A stretch of DNA of 64,000 nt from Azorinus chamasolen (GCA_963576725.1 OY755242.1:63430324-63494323), one strand, 5' to 3'; shown: positions 40,625 to 49,534, counted from the first letter of the stretch. Notes: generated from the sequence alone by a model not told the origin. Numbers and translations are program-made.

Positions 40625-40735
40625 TAAAGTAACGTTTAAATGACAAACAATGCAGAACATGATGAGAGGGATTCTCTAGGAGCCCTCTCATCTGGGTCTA
40701 CACTCTTTGCAAAGGACATTGGTGACTCGCTTTCC
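40625..40735 (+). mobile_element. T6 MITE, partial
   Basis: ATGACAAACAATGCAGAAC, hairpin GATGAGAGGGATTCTC / GAGCCCTCTCATCTGGG, then TTTGCAAAGGACATTGG. Ends lost. Confidence 0.65.
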
Positions 40736-40878
40736 ACACTGAAGGAATTATTGGTAATAATCAATTACAAAAGCATCGTCTGCTTTAAATGTCAAAGTTT
40801 GTTTGATTATTTTCTTTTCATAAATACAATCAGAATCCCAAACATTTTGAGTCAGGGAGAGATGCTCTACTCATTGGC

Positions 40879-40985
40879 ATCACATCTGTACCAAGCATCA
40901 CATCTGTACCAAGTATCACATCTGTACCAAGCATCACTTCTGTACCAAGTATCACATCTGTACCCAACATCACGTCTGTAACATG
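40879..40985 (+). repeat. 18-bp minisatellite, ~6 units
   Basis: Unit ATCACATCTGTACCAAGY. It creates a repeated Ser-His-Leu-Tyr-Gln-Ala frame that is incidental. Confidence 0.9.
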
Positions 40986-41059
40986 CCTATTGCAAAATTA
41001 ATCCTAACCCTGCTGAAAATATATTTATGAAGTAAAGAGTTAACACTTTGAATATTGGA

Positions 41060-41155
41060 ATCGATCGTATTGGCATTCGTTAACAGAGAAGACCCTGATC
41101 AGGGGACTCTATGGGGAGTTCTCTGACCTGGGCCTACATTGGTTGTCATCTCTGT
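41060..41155. mobile_element. T6/T2 core remnant
   Basis: TCGTTAACAGAGAAGACCC, TGATCAGGGGACTCTATGG, GAGTTCTCTGACCTGGGCC. No ends. 41156-41487 is otherwise unassigned. Confidence 0.5.
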
Positions 41156-41487
41156 CATTTCTGTCAATGACGTCGAAAAGTAAGCATTCAAAATCTTCAT
41201 AGAATAGGTGGCATTAAATTGTCTCAATTCAAAATAAAAAAAAATCATTAAGGCAGATTATTCGCCTTCTATGACAGCGATTATTGTCGGGAAGTCGTTT
41301 GAATTTACTGTTTTGTAAAATGAACGCCGAGCGTTGTAAACTGTCTGACAAGTTCGATGGTTTTTGTGGTGGCATATTTTCAGTTTCAATTTTTGGAACG
41401 TTCATATTCCCTCCAGATCAAATTAAAATGCTTTAACACCGTTGAAAGATATTGCATCTGCACGGGGTTTGTTTTTCAGAATAATGT

Positions 41488-41650
41488 GTAACCCTTTTCC
41501 TATTCTGTGTTTATTCCAAATTTCAATACCTACTGCATATTCTAGGACAAAATAGTTATAATGAAATATGGAAGGTGGAACATTGTAGCCATCTGGGTCT
41601 ACTCTGTTTGAAAATGCGCGAAAATGAGTTTCTATGAAGGAAAGGGGTAA
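41488..41650 (+). mobile_element. T1 MITE lacking one hairpin arm (163 bp)
   Basis: GTAACCCTTTTCCTATTC to AGGAAAGGGGTAA. Body intact to ACATTGTAGCCAT, then directly CTGGGTCTACTCTGTTTG: the left arm and loop are deleted. Confidence 0.85.
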
Positions 41651-41820
41651 TAGTCCCAAAAGCTATCAGCATGGTCACGTGATTAAATATGCACCATTTT
41701 GTTTTGGGAAAATAACATCGATCTGAAAGCAAATACTAGTGCTAACATAGAACAGATATTTTGTTTGAGATAAGGCACTATACTATGCAAGCATTAGTTT
41801 TTGTGATTTTTGTAGAAGCT

Positions 41821-42004
41821 AGGAATGAATGAATTAATGAATGAATAGAAGAATAAATGAATGAATACAAAATAAATGAAGGGAATAATGAATGAATGAA
41901 TGTACGAACGAACGAATGAATAAATAAATGAATGAACGAACGAATGGATGAATGAATGAATGAGTGTATAAATGAATAAACGACTGAATCAATGAATCAA
42001 TCAA
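41821..42004 (+). repeat. GAAT/AATG tetranucleotide microsatellite, degenerate
   Basis: Imperfect GAATGAATGAAT array with AACGAACG and AATAAATA variants, ending ATCAATCAAT. Confidence 0.9.
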
Positions 42005-42069
42005 TATATCTATCAGTCAAATTTAGATCTAACACATTTTTTGTCTACGCCCGATTCGATCCCTGTTTT

Positions 42070-42150
42070 CAGAATTGTTTGACCGTGTGTGGAAGAGCTC
42101 GAGTCCTGACGAGACACCGGATTACTTTTCATCTTATCTGAATCCAAACC
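42070..42150. mobile_element. T5 core fragment
   Basis: GTTTGACCGTGTGTGG, GAGTCCTGACGAGACACCGG, CATCTTATCTGAATCC. Confidence 0.5.
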
Positions 42151-42151
42151 A

Positions 42152-42362
42152 CAATAAAAAAAAACACACCTCTAAACCGGAATTCTAGTAGAGAAGAATT
42201 TAGATACTTTTAGACAGGTGGCTGCTTAATGCAGGGTGACAGTCATGCAGAAAGCTCTAGAGGAGCTTTCTGCATGACTTTCATCCTGCACTAAGCTGCC
42301 GCCTATCTCTAAGACCGATATTTATACTTAATTTAACGTACATTTTAGAGGGGTGTTTACTG
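42152..42362 (+). mobile_element. P1 MITE (AAACCGG subfamily)
   Basis: CAATAAAAAAAAACACACC then CTCTAAACCGG, to TTAGAGGGGTGTTTACTG. Core GTGGCTGCTTAATGCAGGG / CTGCACTAAGCTGCC. Shares the TA at 42363-42364 with the next P1. Confidence 0.87.
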
Positions 42363-42364
42363 TA

Positions 42365-42569
42365 CAGTAGAACCCCTCTAATGCGACCACTTAATGAATA
42401 AACATGGATGTCTTTATAAGCAGGTGGTTGCTTAATGCAGGGCAAATGTAATGCAGAAAGCTCCTCTAGGAGCTTTCTGCATTACTTTTGCGCTGCATTA
42501 AGCTACCACCTGCATCTAGCACCCATAATTATACCTCTTTTAGGTGGTCGCATTAGCGGGGTTTTACTG
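42365..42569 (+). mobile_element. P1 MITE (AATGCGACC subfamily), full length (205 bp)
   Basis: CAGTAGAACCCCTCTAATGCG to GCATTAGCGGGGTTTTACTG. Core GTGGTTGCTTAATGCAGGG / CTGCATTAAGCTACCACC, centre CCTCTAGG. Confidence 0.92.
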
Positions 42570-42624
42570 TACTTGCAAATGACGATACAGGTCGTAAGTA
42601 GGTCGCAGATAAGCCGGTTAATGG

Positions 42625-42823
42625 TTAACCCTTTCCCTGTTCTATGTTTATTCCAAATTGCAATACCTACTGAATATTCATAGACAAAATGGTTATAATG
42701 AAATATTGAAGGTGGAATATTGTAGACATTTTAGAAAGTAAAGAAACAGATCTATCAAATTCCAATATGAAACAGAGAATACCTTGATCAGACGGCTCCT
42801 CTGTTTGAAGTTGCGTGAAAACA
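42625..42823 (+). mobile_element. T1 MITE, hairpin and 3' end damaged
   Basis: TTAACCCTTTCCCTGTTC, full body, AACAGAGAATACCTTGATC, then GACGGCTCCTCTGTTTG: the second arm is lost, and the tail after GCGTGAAAACACG is missing. Preceded by a T5 end (CAGATAAGCCGGTTAA, 42605-42621). Confidence 0.82.
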
Positions 42824-42971
42824 CGAGGCTTCAATAGTTCGTTAACAGAGTGAAGAATATAAGGGAGACAACTGTATCAGACCTACGTTTCATGATTTTT
42901 GAATTTGTGTCCCTTCCCACGTTTTCCAATAACTGTTTCTCCAACCGATCTACACAATTTGTCGGGACGAT

Positions 42972-43221
42972 TTAACTCTTCGCTTGCTATTGACGTCAAT
43001 ATACATGCCTGTAAATAGTGAAGACCCAGATGAGACAGCTCCTGCAGGAGCTGTCTCATCAGGGTCTGCACTGTTTACAAGTTGATTGTGCAACCAGTGC
43101 ACTCCACAGCAGTGATTGCACAGCGAAATACTTGTACACAGTGAAGATATATGTAATTATACAACAGGGCATGGGTAAAGAAGGAGACATGTATTTTAAA
43201 ATTCAGCAAGAGAATAGTTAA
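42972..43221 (+). mobile_element. T3 MITE, full length
   Basis: TTAACTCTTCGCTTGC to AGCAAGAGAATAGTTAA. Hairpin GTAAATAGTGAAGACCCAG ... TCAGGGTCTGCACTGTTTAC, centre CCTGCAGG. Confidence 0.92.
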
Positions 43222-43252
43222 TATTCTACTGCTAGAAACATGGTGCATGCTT

Positions 43253-43497
43253 TACCCGTTTACTTCATGAATATTTATGAAAGACATGATGACATAATTG
43301 AATAATTTGATTTTTTTTAAAAAGCCATATTAACACATGAACTTTTGCCAAAGCAGAAACTTTAGAACCAGATCTATATTATTCCATGAGCAAACATACT
43401 AGTCCCTGATCAGACGGCTCCTACAGTGTAGGAGCCGTCTGATATGGGTCTAATATGTTTGCAAATGCGTAGAAAGCGTAGTTATGGAGGAAAGGGA
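43253..43497 (+). mobile_element. T2 MITE, eroded ends
   Basis: TTACCCGTTTACTTCATG to ATGGAGGAAAGGGACA. Hairpin CCCTGATCAGACGGCTCC / GGAGCCGTCTGATATGGG, centre expanded to TACAGTGTAG. Confidence 0.85.
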
Positions 43498-43514
43498 CAC
43501 ACATGGTGCCTGCT

Positions 43515-43796
43515 TTAACTCTTTACTCCATGGCTATTCGTGCCAAAAGTTATGACGTCATAGATATTTATTAACTGAACTTTTATAAAATCACTGAACA
43601 GGGGATTTTTTATCATGACAAAAACTGTAGAATTACTATATATTATTCTTATTTCATATGCAAATAGAGCAGACCCTGATCAGACAGCTCATACTGGAGC
43701 CGTCTGATCTGGGTATACTCTGTTTGCAAAGGTATGGAATACATATGGCGACATACATGACGTGGCATATGACGTATATATGGAGTAAAGGGTTAT
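43515..43796 (+). mobile_element. T2 MITE, full length
   Basis: TTAACTCTTTACTCCATG to GGAGTAAAGGGTTAT. Hairpin AGCAGACCCTGATCAGACAGC / GCCGTCTGATCTGGGTATAC. The tail contains a CATATGGCGACATACATGAC insertion. Confidence 0.88.
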
Positions 43797-43804
43797 TTCA
43801 GGGG

Positions 43805-43950
43805 GTTACTCCCCTAATCCTTTGCAATTGTTACTTGTTTCGAATCTATTTAATCTTTTTTTTAGAAACTATTGACTCAGTGGCAAACAGTTTGGATCCA
43901 AACGGTTTACAAATGCTAGTCAAGTCGCAGGAGAGGGGTTGGCCCCAGTG
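43805..43950. mobile_element. T5 MITE with collapsed hairpin
   Basis: ACTTGTTTCGAATCTATTT, CAGTGGCAAACAGTTTGG, ATCCAAACGGTTTACAAATGC, TAGTCAAGTCGCAGG. The two arms are joined at ATCC with the inner palindrome missing. Confidence 0.7.
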
Positions 43951-43957
43951 TGAAAAT

Positions 43958-44198
43958 TTAACCCTTTCCCTGTTGCATATTCATGTAAGAAATAATGACG
44001 TCGTGGATATTAATTAGATTATTTTTTTATAATGGCATATGAACACAGGACATTTTGGCTCAGGCAAAAGCTGTATAATCAGATCTATATTACACCATAA
44101 GCAAACAGAGCAGACCCTGATCCTATAGGAGCCGTCTGATCTGGGTCTACTCTGTTTTCAGATGTGTAAAAATGCGCTTACATAAGGGAAAGGGTTAA
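43958..44198 (+). mobile_element. T1/T2 hybrid MITE, hairpin partly collapsed
   Basis: TTAACCCTTTCCCTGTTGC, ATTCATGTAAGAAATAATGACG (T2 body), to AAGGGAAAGGGTTAA (T1 end). Core GACCCTGATCCTATAGGAGC lacks part of the left arm. Confidence 0.85.
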
Positions 44199-44374
44199 TT
44201 TCTGTTTCAAGTTTGGATCTCGTGCAAGTTTTATTACTTCCAATTCGTTCAAGTTTTTTAAACAATTTTGACCGACAGTCAAACAGTTTGGATCCTGATG
44301 AGAATTCCAGTTACTCGGAGTCGTATCTGGATCCAGGTTGTTTTCAAATGCGCGCTTAATAGGAGAAGGATTAA
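44195..44374. mobile_element. T5 MITE, full length (180 bp)
   Basis: Shares TTAA 44195-44198 with the preceding element and 44371-44374 with the next. GATCTCGTGCAAGTTTTATT, AACAGTTTGGATCCTGATGAG, GTCGTATCTGGATCCAGG, GCGCGCTTAATAGG. Confidence 0.82.
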
Positions 44375-44440
44375 CCCTTTCCTCCCAGAAATAATGACGC
44401 CATAATTACATTAATTTGTTATAATCCATACTCCTTAGAT
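44371..44440 (+). mobile_element. T2 5' fragment
   Basis: TTAACCCTTTCCTCCCAG, AAATAATGACGCCATAATTA; truncated. Confidence 0.6.
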
Positions 44441-44629
44441 ACGCCTTTTATCACATAATCTGCCGTGTGAGAGTGCCGAAACAGAGTGCCGTAAATCGAG
44501 GAAATGCAATAGTGCATTTTTATTCAAATGAGCAGTTTGCTTCTGGCTGTGCTACGCTGTAAACAATGGCCGAAACAGCCGCCAGATATTGCCTGTTTAA
44601 CTTTCTATGGCAATTTTATTATATGATAA
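44441..44629. other. No recognised feature
   Basis: CCGTGTGAGAGTGCCGAAAC and AGAGTGCCGTAAATCG are a short direct repeat; otherwise unassigned. Confidence 0.35.
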
Positions 44630-44780
44630 AAAGAATCTTACATCCGTGTTCTTTGCAAATTATTGTTGTCATAAAACTCGCTTACTACACTCGCTTACTA
44701 CTCGCTAAATCTCGTGTCATATTATTATAGTAAACTCGTTTCATAAAAACAATTTGCAATGAACACTCGTGTAAGATCCT
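44630..44780. mobile_element. Foldback FB3
   Basis: AATCTTACATCCGTGTTC, TTTGCAAATTATTGTTG, TCATAAAACTCGC on the left are mirrored by GAGTTTACTATAATAATATG... no; the clear mirror is AAACTCGTTTCATAAAAAC, AATTTGCAATGAACACTCG, TGTAAGATCC on the right. Arms of about 48 bp surround a centre with CTCGCTTACTACACTCGC. Confidence 0.7.
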
Positions 44781-44854
44781 CTATTTAACACATTGTCGAA
44801 TATAGCATACCCAGTTAAGACGACTTCTGTGTCTTAAAGTCATATGCGACCATC

Positions 44855-45022
44855 ATAATTATAGAAGGCTAATTCTGTTTTAAAGCCAGGTGGTAGCTTA
44901 ATGTGGGACGAAAGTAATGCAGAGCTTTCGGTATTACTTACATCCTGTGTTAAGCTACCACGTGCTTTCCAGGACATCTATGCTTATTCATAAATTGGTC
45001 GCTTTAGATAGGGACTATACTA
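44855..45022 (-). mobile_element. P1 MITE, partial
   Basis: CAGGTGGTAGCTTAATGTGGG / CCTGTGTTAAGCTACCACG core with a shortened loop (AATGCAGAGCTTTCGGTATT), then ATAAATTGGTCGCTTTAG and GGGACTATACTAC. Confidence 0.7.
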
Positions 45023-45284
45023 CATTAATAATTACATACAGCATAGCATGCGATTTTTTTCAATATCCCAATCCCTGGAGCGATCGTATTACGCATTAAT
45101 ATTTAAACAGTTCTATGAAAATGCATGGAGTGTAAAGATAATAAGTCTGTTGTGATATTTTGGTCGATGCCACGAAAGTACTTTTACATTTTCTATATAA
45201 ATTTTTTGAACGCTGGATTTTAAAGGTGGGAAGGTCCGTGACTGCCTAACAATAGAGTCAATTTAGCCAGAGGTCGAGATAAGA
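45023..45284. other. No recognised feature
   Basis: Unassigned. Confidence 0.35.
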
Positions 45285-45440
45285 TGCGTTAATGAAAACA
45301 TTTTCAAGAATAAATTATTTATTTATCCAACGAACCCTATGGTGTGGCCACTCTTTAGAATCGTCTCTTTGAGTCGATTCTAAAGAGTGGTAACAACATA
45401 GGATTTTGGCGATTTTGATATCTGAGTACGCACAAGCGTC
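45285..45440 (+). mobile_element. F foldback, full hairpin, diverged
   Basis: GATAAGATGCGTTAATG flank, hairpin 45318-45412: ATCCAACGAACCCTATGG, CACTCTTTAGAATCGTC and inverse, loop TCTTTGAG. Confidence 0.8.
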
Positions 45441-45581
45441 TGCTTCTCCTTTAGTATAAACGTATATAATTTGTTAGATACTTTTTAATAGTCAACAGTG
45501 CAGATCCTGGCCATATGCTCTGAGATCTGCGTTTGGACAGATAGAGGTTTGCTTGAATTTGAATGGTTTCAGTTTCTTTGT

Positions 45582-45769
45582 TTAACCCTTTCAACCGGGG
45601 ACATGCATGCATTGATATTTGCAAGCAGTGTATAGCCAGATCATAAGTCTCCTAGAGGAGCCCTCAGATCAGGATCTGCACTGTTTATCATTTAAACATA
45701 ATGATTGGACTATATAAATAAACACTGATGGGCTATTCAACTCTGTAACTTCAGTGTTGGAAGGGTTAA
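45582..45769 (-). mobile_element. T6 MITE, full length (188 bp)
   Basis: TTAACCCTTTCAACCGG to GTGTTGGAAGGGTTAA. Hairpin GTGTATAGCCAGATCATAAG / CCCTCAGATCAGGATCTGC, centre CCTAGAGG. The tail differs from other T6 copies, so it may be a subfamily. Confidence 0.78.
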
Positions 45770-45850
45770 CACCTAGGGTTTGCAATCAAAGGGAAATTGA
45801 ACTTAAAAGGGGGAAGTTCTCTTAAAAGTACATGTTTCTTCCATTTCTTT

Positions 45851-46826
45851 TACAATAACACACCTAATGTCACAGTATCACACCTCATGTTACAATAACA
45901 CCCCCATGTTACAGAAGCACTTCATGTTACATTAACACATCTCATGTTACCGTAACAAACCGCTCGTTACAGTAGTACAGCTCATGTTACAGTAACACAC
46001 CTCGTTTTACAGAAACACTTCATGTTACAATAACACATCTCATATCACCGCAACACATCTCATGTTCCAGTAAGATATCTCATATTAAGATTTCTCATTT
46101 TATTGTAACACTTTTATATTACAGTGACACATATCATGTTACAGTAACAAACCACTCGTTACAGTAGTACATCAAATTTTACAGTAGCACACCTCGTGAT
46201 ACTGTTACACATCTCATGTTACAGTAATATATGTTATACTGACACGCCTCATGTTACACTAGCACATCTCATGTTACAGTAACACATCCCATGTTACAGT
46301 AACATACATCATGTTACACATCTTATGTTACAGTAACACATCTCTTGTTACAGTAACACATCTCATGTTACAGTAACACACCTCATGCTACATATGCCAT
46401 GTTACAGTAACACACATCATGCTACATACGCCATGTTACAGTAACACACCTCATGCTACATACGCCATGTTACAGCAACACACATCATGCTACATACGCC
46501 ATGTTACAGTAACACACTTCATGCTACAGTAGCACACCTCATGTTAAATACCACATATTAACAGCAACAAACCCAATGTTATACACCTCATGTAACAGTT
46601 ATACACCTCAAGGTACAGCAACACATATCATGTTACATACCTCACATTACAGTAACACACCTCATGGTACACACCTCATGTTACATAACTCATGTTACAC
46701 GCCTCATGTTACACACCTCGTGTTACCTCATGTTACAGTAATACATCTCATGTTACACACCTCGTGTTTCAGTAACACACATCTTATGTTACAGTAATAC
46801 ATCCCATATTACGGTAACACGCCTCA
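45851..46826 (+). repeat. ~20-bp satellite array (about 976 bp)
   Basis: Degenerate repeats of CACACCTCATGTTACAGTAA, each with the palindromic TGTTACAGTAACA. Unit deletions and higher-order pairs (CATGCTACATACGCCATG, 46386-46505) are visible. The 73-codon frame at 46576 is read-through. Confidence 0.95.
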
Positions 46827-46922
46827 ATTATTCATTTAACCAGTTATTTGAAATAAATTTAGCATTGAGCTTTCAAAGCAGACGGTATAGGAAATTTAAA
46901 GCCTTACCTCATATAGACACAT

Positions 46923-47140
46923 TATAACCCTTAGCCTACAACTCTGACTTTTCAAATGAACTATTCCAAAACTGAAACAGGTCAATCTTATGGTGAATAT
47001 TTAGGGGTGTTTCTAAAGAAAAGTGTAACATGACAAACAGCGCAGACCCTGATGAGAGGGCTCCTCTAGGAGCCCTCTCATCTGGGTCTACACTGTTTGC
47101 AAAGGACATTAATGTCTCGTGTCCCGCACAGTAAGGGTTA
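46923..47140 (+). mobile_element. T6 MITE, full length (reference)
   Basis: ATAACCCTTAGCCTACAAC to CGCACAGTAAGGGTTAA. Body TGAACTATTCCAAAAC, hairpin GCGCAGACCCTGATGAGAGG / CCTCTCATCTGGGTCTACAC, centre CCTCTAGG. Confidence 0.87.
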
Positions 47141-47147
47141 AGGACTT

Positions 47148-47325
47148 TATTAACAGAGTAGACTCATATCAGAAGGCTCCTGTAGGATCATTCTGTTCAG
47201 TGTCTACTCTGTTTTGTGATAAAATAACCGAGTTAAGATTCTACCGTTTCTACAATGGTTTTCAAAACTATTAAGCTTATTAGTTTTATGATGTCATTAT
47301 TTCTAAAGTAAATATTCACTCCTTC
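47148..47325 (-). mobile_element. T2 MITE, degenerate
   Basis: ATTAACAGAGTAGACTCATA, AGAAGGCTCCTGTAGG, GTGTCTACTCTGTTTTG; then TCTACCGTTTCTACAATGG, ATGATGTCATTATTTC. Confidence 0.7.
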
Positions 47326-47439
47326 GTTGTCTAATTATGTCTGCAAAATATATCGTCTTCTTCAATTCTCTTTTTTTAATTTCATACTTTTTGTTTAAAA
47401 CTTTTTTACAGTGAAAACAGATTCGCAAATGTTGATAAA
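47326..47439. other. No recognised feature
   Basis: Short unassigned AT-rich spacer. Confidence 0.3.
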
Positions 47440-47567
47440 AGACTTAAAGCAGAATAAATATTGACAAACACGTCCGTAGTAATACTTTCAACCTGCGTTT
47501 AGCAACCACTTACTTTGAACATATTTTTGTCACGTTTTAATTGACTGCTATAGACGGGGTTTACTGT
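47440..47567 (+). mobile_element. P1 MITE, right part
   Basis: TTCAACCTGCGTTTAGCAACC, then CTGCTATAGACGGGGTTTACTG. Left half lost. Confidence 0.5.
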
Positions 47568-47699
47568 GCATAACCAAAGGCATTGACTAAGTTTAGTATG
47601 CGTGTGTCATTATTGATAATTGAATCCGGGAGCCAGGATAAAAGCAAACGTCAGCATGTACAAAATTACATCATAAATATCCTATGAATACAATGAATA

Positions 47700-47945
47700 A
47701 TTCAAGAGAAGTTCTAATAACTATGTGATCATTACAAGTAAATAGGCTTGCTTGAAAGACTATGGAAAAGGTCATTATTGTTTAATTCCATATATTTAAT
47801 GGTATATGAACTGAGGGTGTTTTAGCCACGGCAGAAACAGTGGGATCAATATTGTTTTAAAGGAAAACAGCGAGATCCTGGTCAGATAGCTCCTACGTGA
47901 TCTGGGTCCATTTCTATCATTTGAAGGAAAAGGCAATAAATAAAC
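47700..47945 (+). mobile_element. T2 MITE, strongly eroded
   Basis: GGTATATGAACTGAGGGTG, TTTTAGCCACGGCAGAAAC, AACAGCGAGATCCTGGTCAG, ACGTGATCTGGGTCC. TTAA ends not identified. The stretch 47570-47700 is unassigned. Confidence 0.5.
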
Positions 47946-48098
47946 AATCCAGTACAACAGTACAAGTAATTAACCACATTATATAAGGTAAACTCTTCTA
48001 ATTTCAAAATTGGAACCCGTCCATTTTTCATGTGAGAAGTGCTTGCAAAAGAAATAAATATATGATGACATAGCTTGGTATAGAAAAAAGGTGCGGAC

Positions 48099-48503
48099 CA
48101 GGTGCGGATCCAGGATTTCTGGAGGGGGGCGTATACTTTTTTTGAGGGGGGGGGGGGGGGCGTAGATTTTTATGTTTGATGTATGTTTGTAATACATGTT
48201 GAAAAAGAGCTTAATTGGGTAAGGGAAATAAAACACTCCTACTGAATCATTTGTTTTTAATGAATTTTAGTAGATACAAGAACCACTAAATTACATCAAT
48301 TATTTTGTGTTAAAGGCAGGTGACTGCTTAAAGCAAGGTGAAAGTAAAACAGAACGCTCCTATGGGAGCATTCTGTTCTACTTTCACCTTGCTTTAAGCA
48401 GCCACCTGCTCTAAATACCAACTAATTAACACAATTTAGTGTTAGTTATAGAGAGGTGGGGGGGGGGCGTACGCCGGCTCCGCCCCCTCTAAATCCGCGC
48501 CTG
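48099..48503. mobile_element. TIR element with G-rich subterminal runs (405 bp)
   Basis: Tips CAGGTGCGGATCCAGG and, inverted at the right, CAGGCGCGGATTTAG; flanked by CGGAC at 48094-48098 and 48504-48508, a candidate 5-bp target duplication. Subterminal poly-G runs (48124-48162, 48456-48467) precede CGTA on both sides. P1 lies inside. Superfamily unassigned (hAT would give 8 bp). Confidence 0.75.
48280..48456 (+). mobile_element. P1 MITE, tips lost, within the G-rich element
   Basis: Full hairpin GGTGACTGCTTAAAGCAAGG / CCTTGCTTTAAGCAGCCACC, centre CCTATGGG, plus AATACCAACTAATTAACAC and TTATAGAGAGGT. Same subfamily as 27769-27930 but with intact arms. Confidence 0.78.
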
Positions 48504-48508
48504 CGGAC

Positions 48509-48599
48509 TATGATCTAAAGGTTTTTGAAGGAGTCCTCTGATCTGGATCTGCATTGTTGACTTATCGCCCATATGTGGGATATATCAGCAGTTTATGTG
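48509..48599. other. Short hairpin-arm scrap
   Basis: GGAGTCCTCTGATCTGGATC and TGCATTGTTGACTTATCGC look like a T6 second arm. Confidence 0.4.
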
Positions 48600-48865
48600 A
48601 TTGTATATTTCACTCTTTGACCGCCACGGTCGCTGGAAAGAGCCTAAAGTTGCTTGAATATTGCCTTATTCTCCGGTAAATAACTGTTTTGGCGCCAAAT
48701 AGTTTGTGTCTGTAAATGTTGTCGTCTGCTTTAAACTGTATGGCAAGAAATTGAAAAATTTCAATTTCGCTATCAATGTCGCATCTGTGATTACATTTTT
48801 AACAGTGTAGATCCAGATAAGACGACGAGTAACTCGGCTTCTCATTAGAATCTAAACTGTTTGAC
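48600..48865. mobile_element. Mosaic: T7-type end with T5-type core
   Basis: TTTGGCGCCAAATAGTTTG and GTCGTCTGCTTTAAACTG (T7-like terminal block) are followed by a T5 core (GTAGATCCAGATAAGACG, CTCGGCTTCTCATTAGAATC, AACTGTTTGACACCCC). Left limit uncertain. Confidence 0.6.
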
Positions 48866-48908
48866 ACCCCACTTATGTTTTTAAATGAAATTGTAGGAAT
48901 GTCTACTC

Positions 48909-49137
48909 TTAACCCGTTTGCTGCCAGTGGATTCTTCCATTATTATATATTGGATTAGTCCATTTTTTATCTAAGGGATGCATGGTCAATTTTTTCAATT
49001 TCGTTTTGTTTTATATTGAAAATCCTATCAGCAAACAGTGTATACTCTGATCAGACGCCGCATTATGCGGCGTCTGATCAGAGTCAACACTGTTTGCCTA
49101 AGTCCCATATATGGGATCGTGGGAGCAAATGGGTTAA
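48909..49137 (+). mobile_element. T8 MITE, full length (229 bp)
   Basis: TTAACCCGTTTGCTGCC to GGGAGCAAATGGGTTAA. Very regular hairpin at 49030-49098: GCAAACAGTGTATACTCTG / CAGAGTCAACACTGTTTGC, centre GACGCCGCATTATGCGGCGTC. Both arms read TCTGATCAGA, without the A/T mismatch of other families. Confidence 0.87.
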
Positions 49138-49139
49138 AC

Positions 49140-49397
49140 TTAACTCTTTTGCTGGCGTCTGCAAACTTTTTCGTCTGCTACAATTTTCATTTATTTTTAT
49201 TTTCTCTTCATTTTTGTTTCGAAAACAGTCACAGTAACAAACAGCTCGGCTCCTGATGAGACGTCAAGTTACTCGGCGTCTCATCTGGATCCAAACTGTT
49301 TGCATAGGTATTCACAGATGTGACATTGGCAGTGAAAAAGTTAAAGCAGACGACAGTTTTTACAGACAAAAAAATTTTTGGCGCCAAAAGGGTTATT
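49140..49397. mobile_element. Mosaic: T5-core MITE (49140-49344) plus T7-type end
   Basis: TTAACTCTTTTGCTGGCG to GGCAGTGAAAAAGTTAA, with a core CGGCTCCTGATGAGACG / CGTCTCATCTGGATCC. From its right TTAA, GCAGACGACAGTTTTTACAG and TTTTTGGCGCCAAAAGGGTTA form a T7-type end. Compare the same block inverted at 48683-48735. Confidence 0.72.
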
Positions 49398-49534
49398 AAC
49401 CGCGTAAACTAATACAATATTCATAGATATTGCCAAGGATAAATGCATTTGATAGTATGGTGAAAACAACATTTCTCAATTTTTAGCTGAGTGTTTCTTT
49501 TTTTCAATAGTCCGAAAAAATTGTCATAAACCAT

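Noticed and set aside
43018..43221. 67-codon T3 frame as a gene
   Set aside because: It includes the hairpin and terminal repeat and has no domain or initiation evidence; kept only as a low-interest observation.
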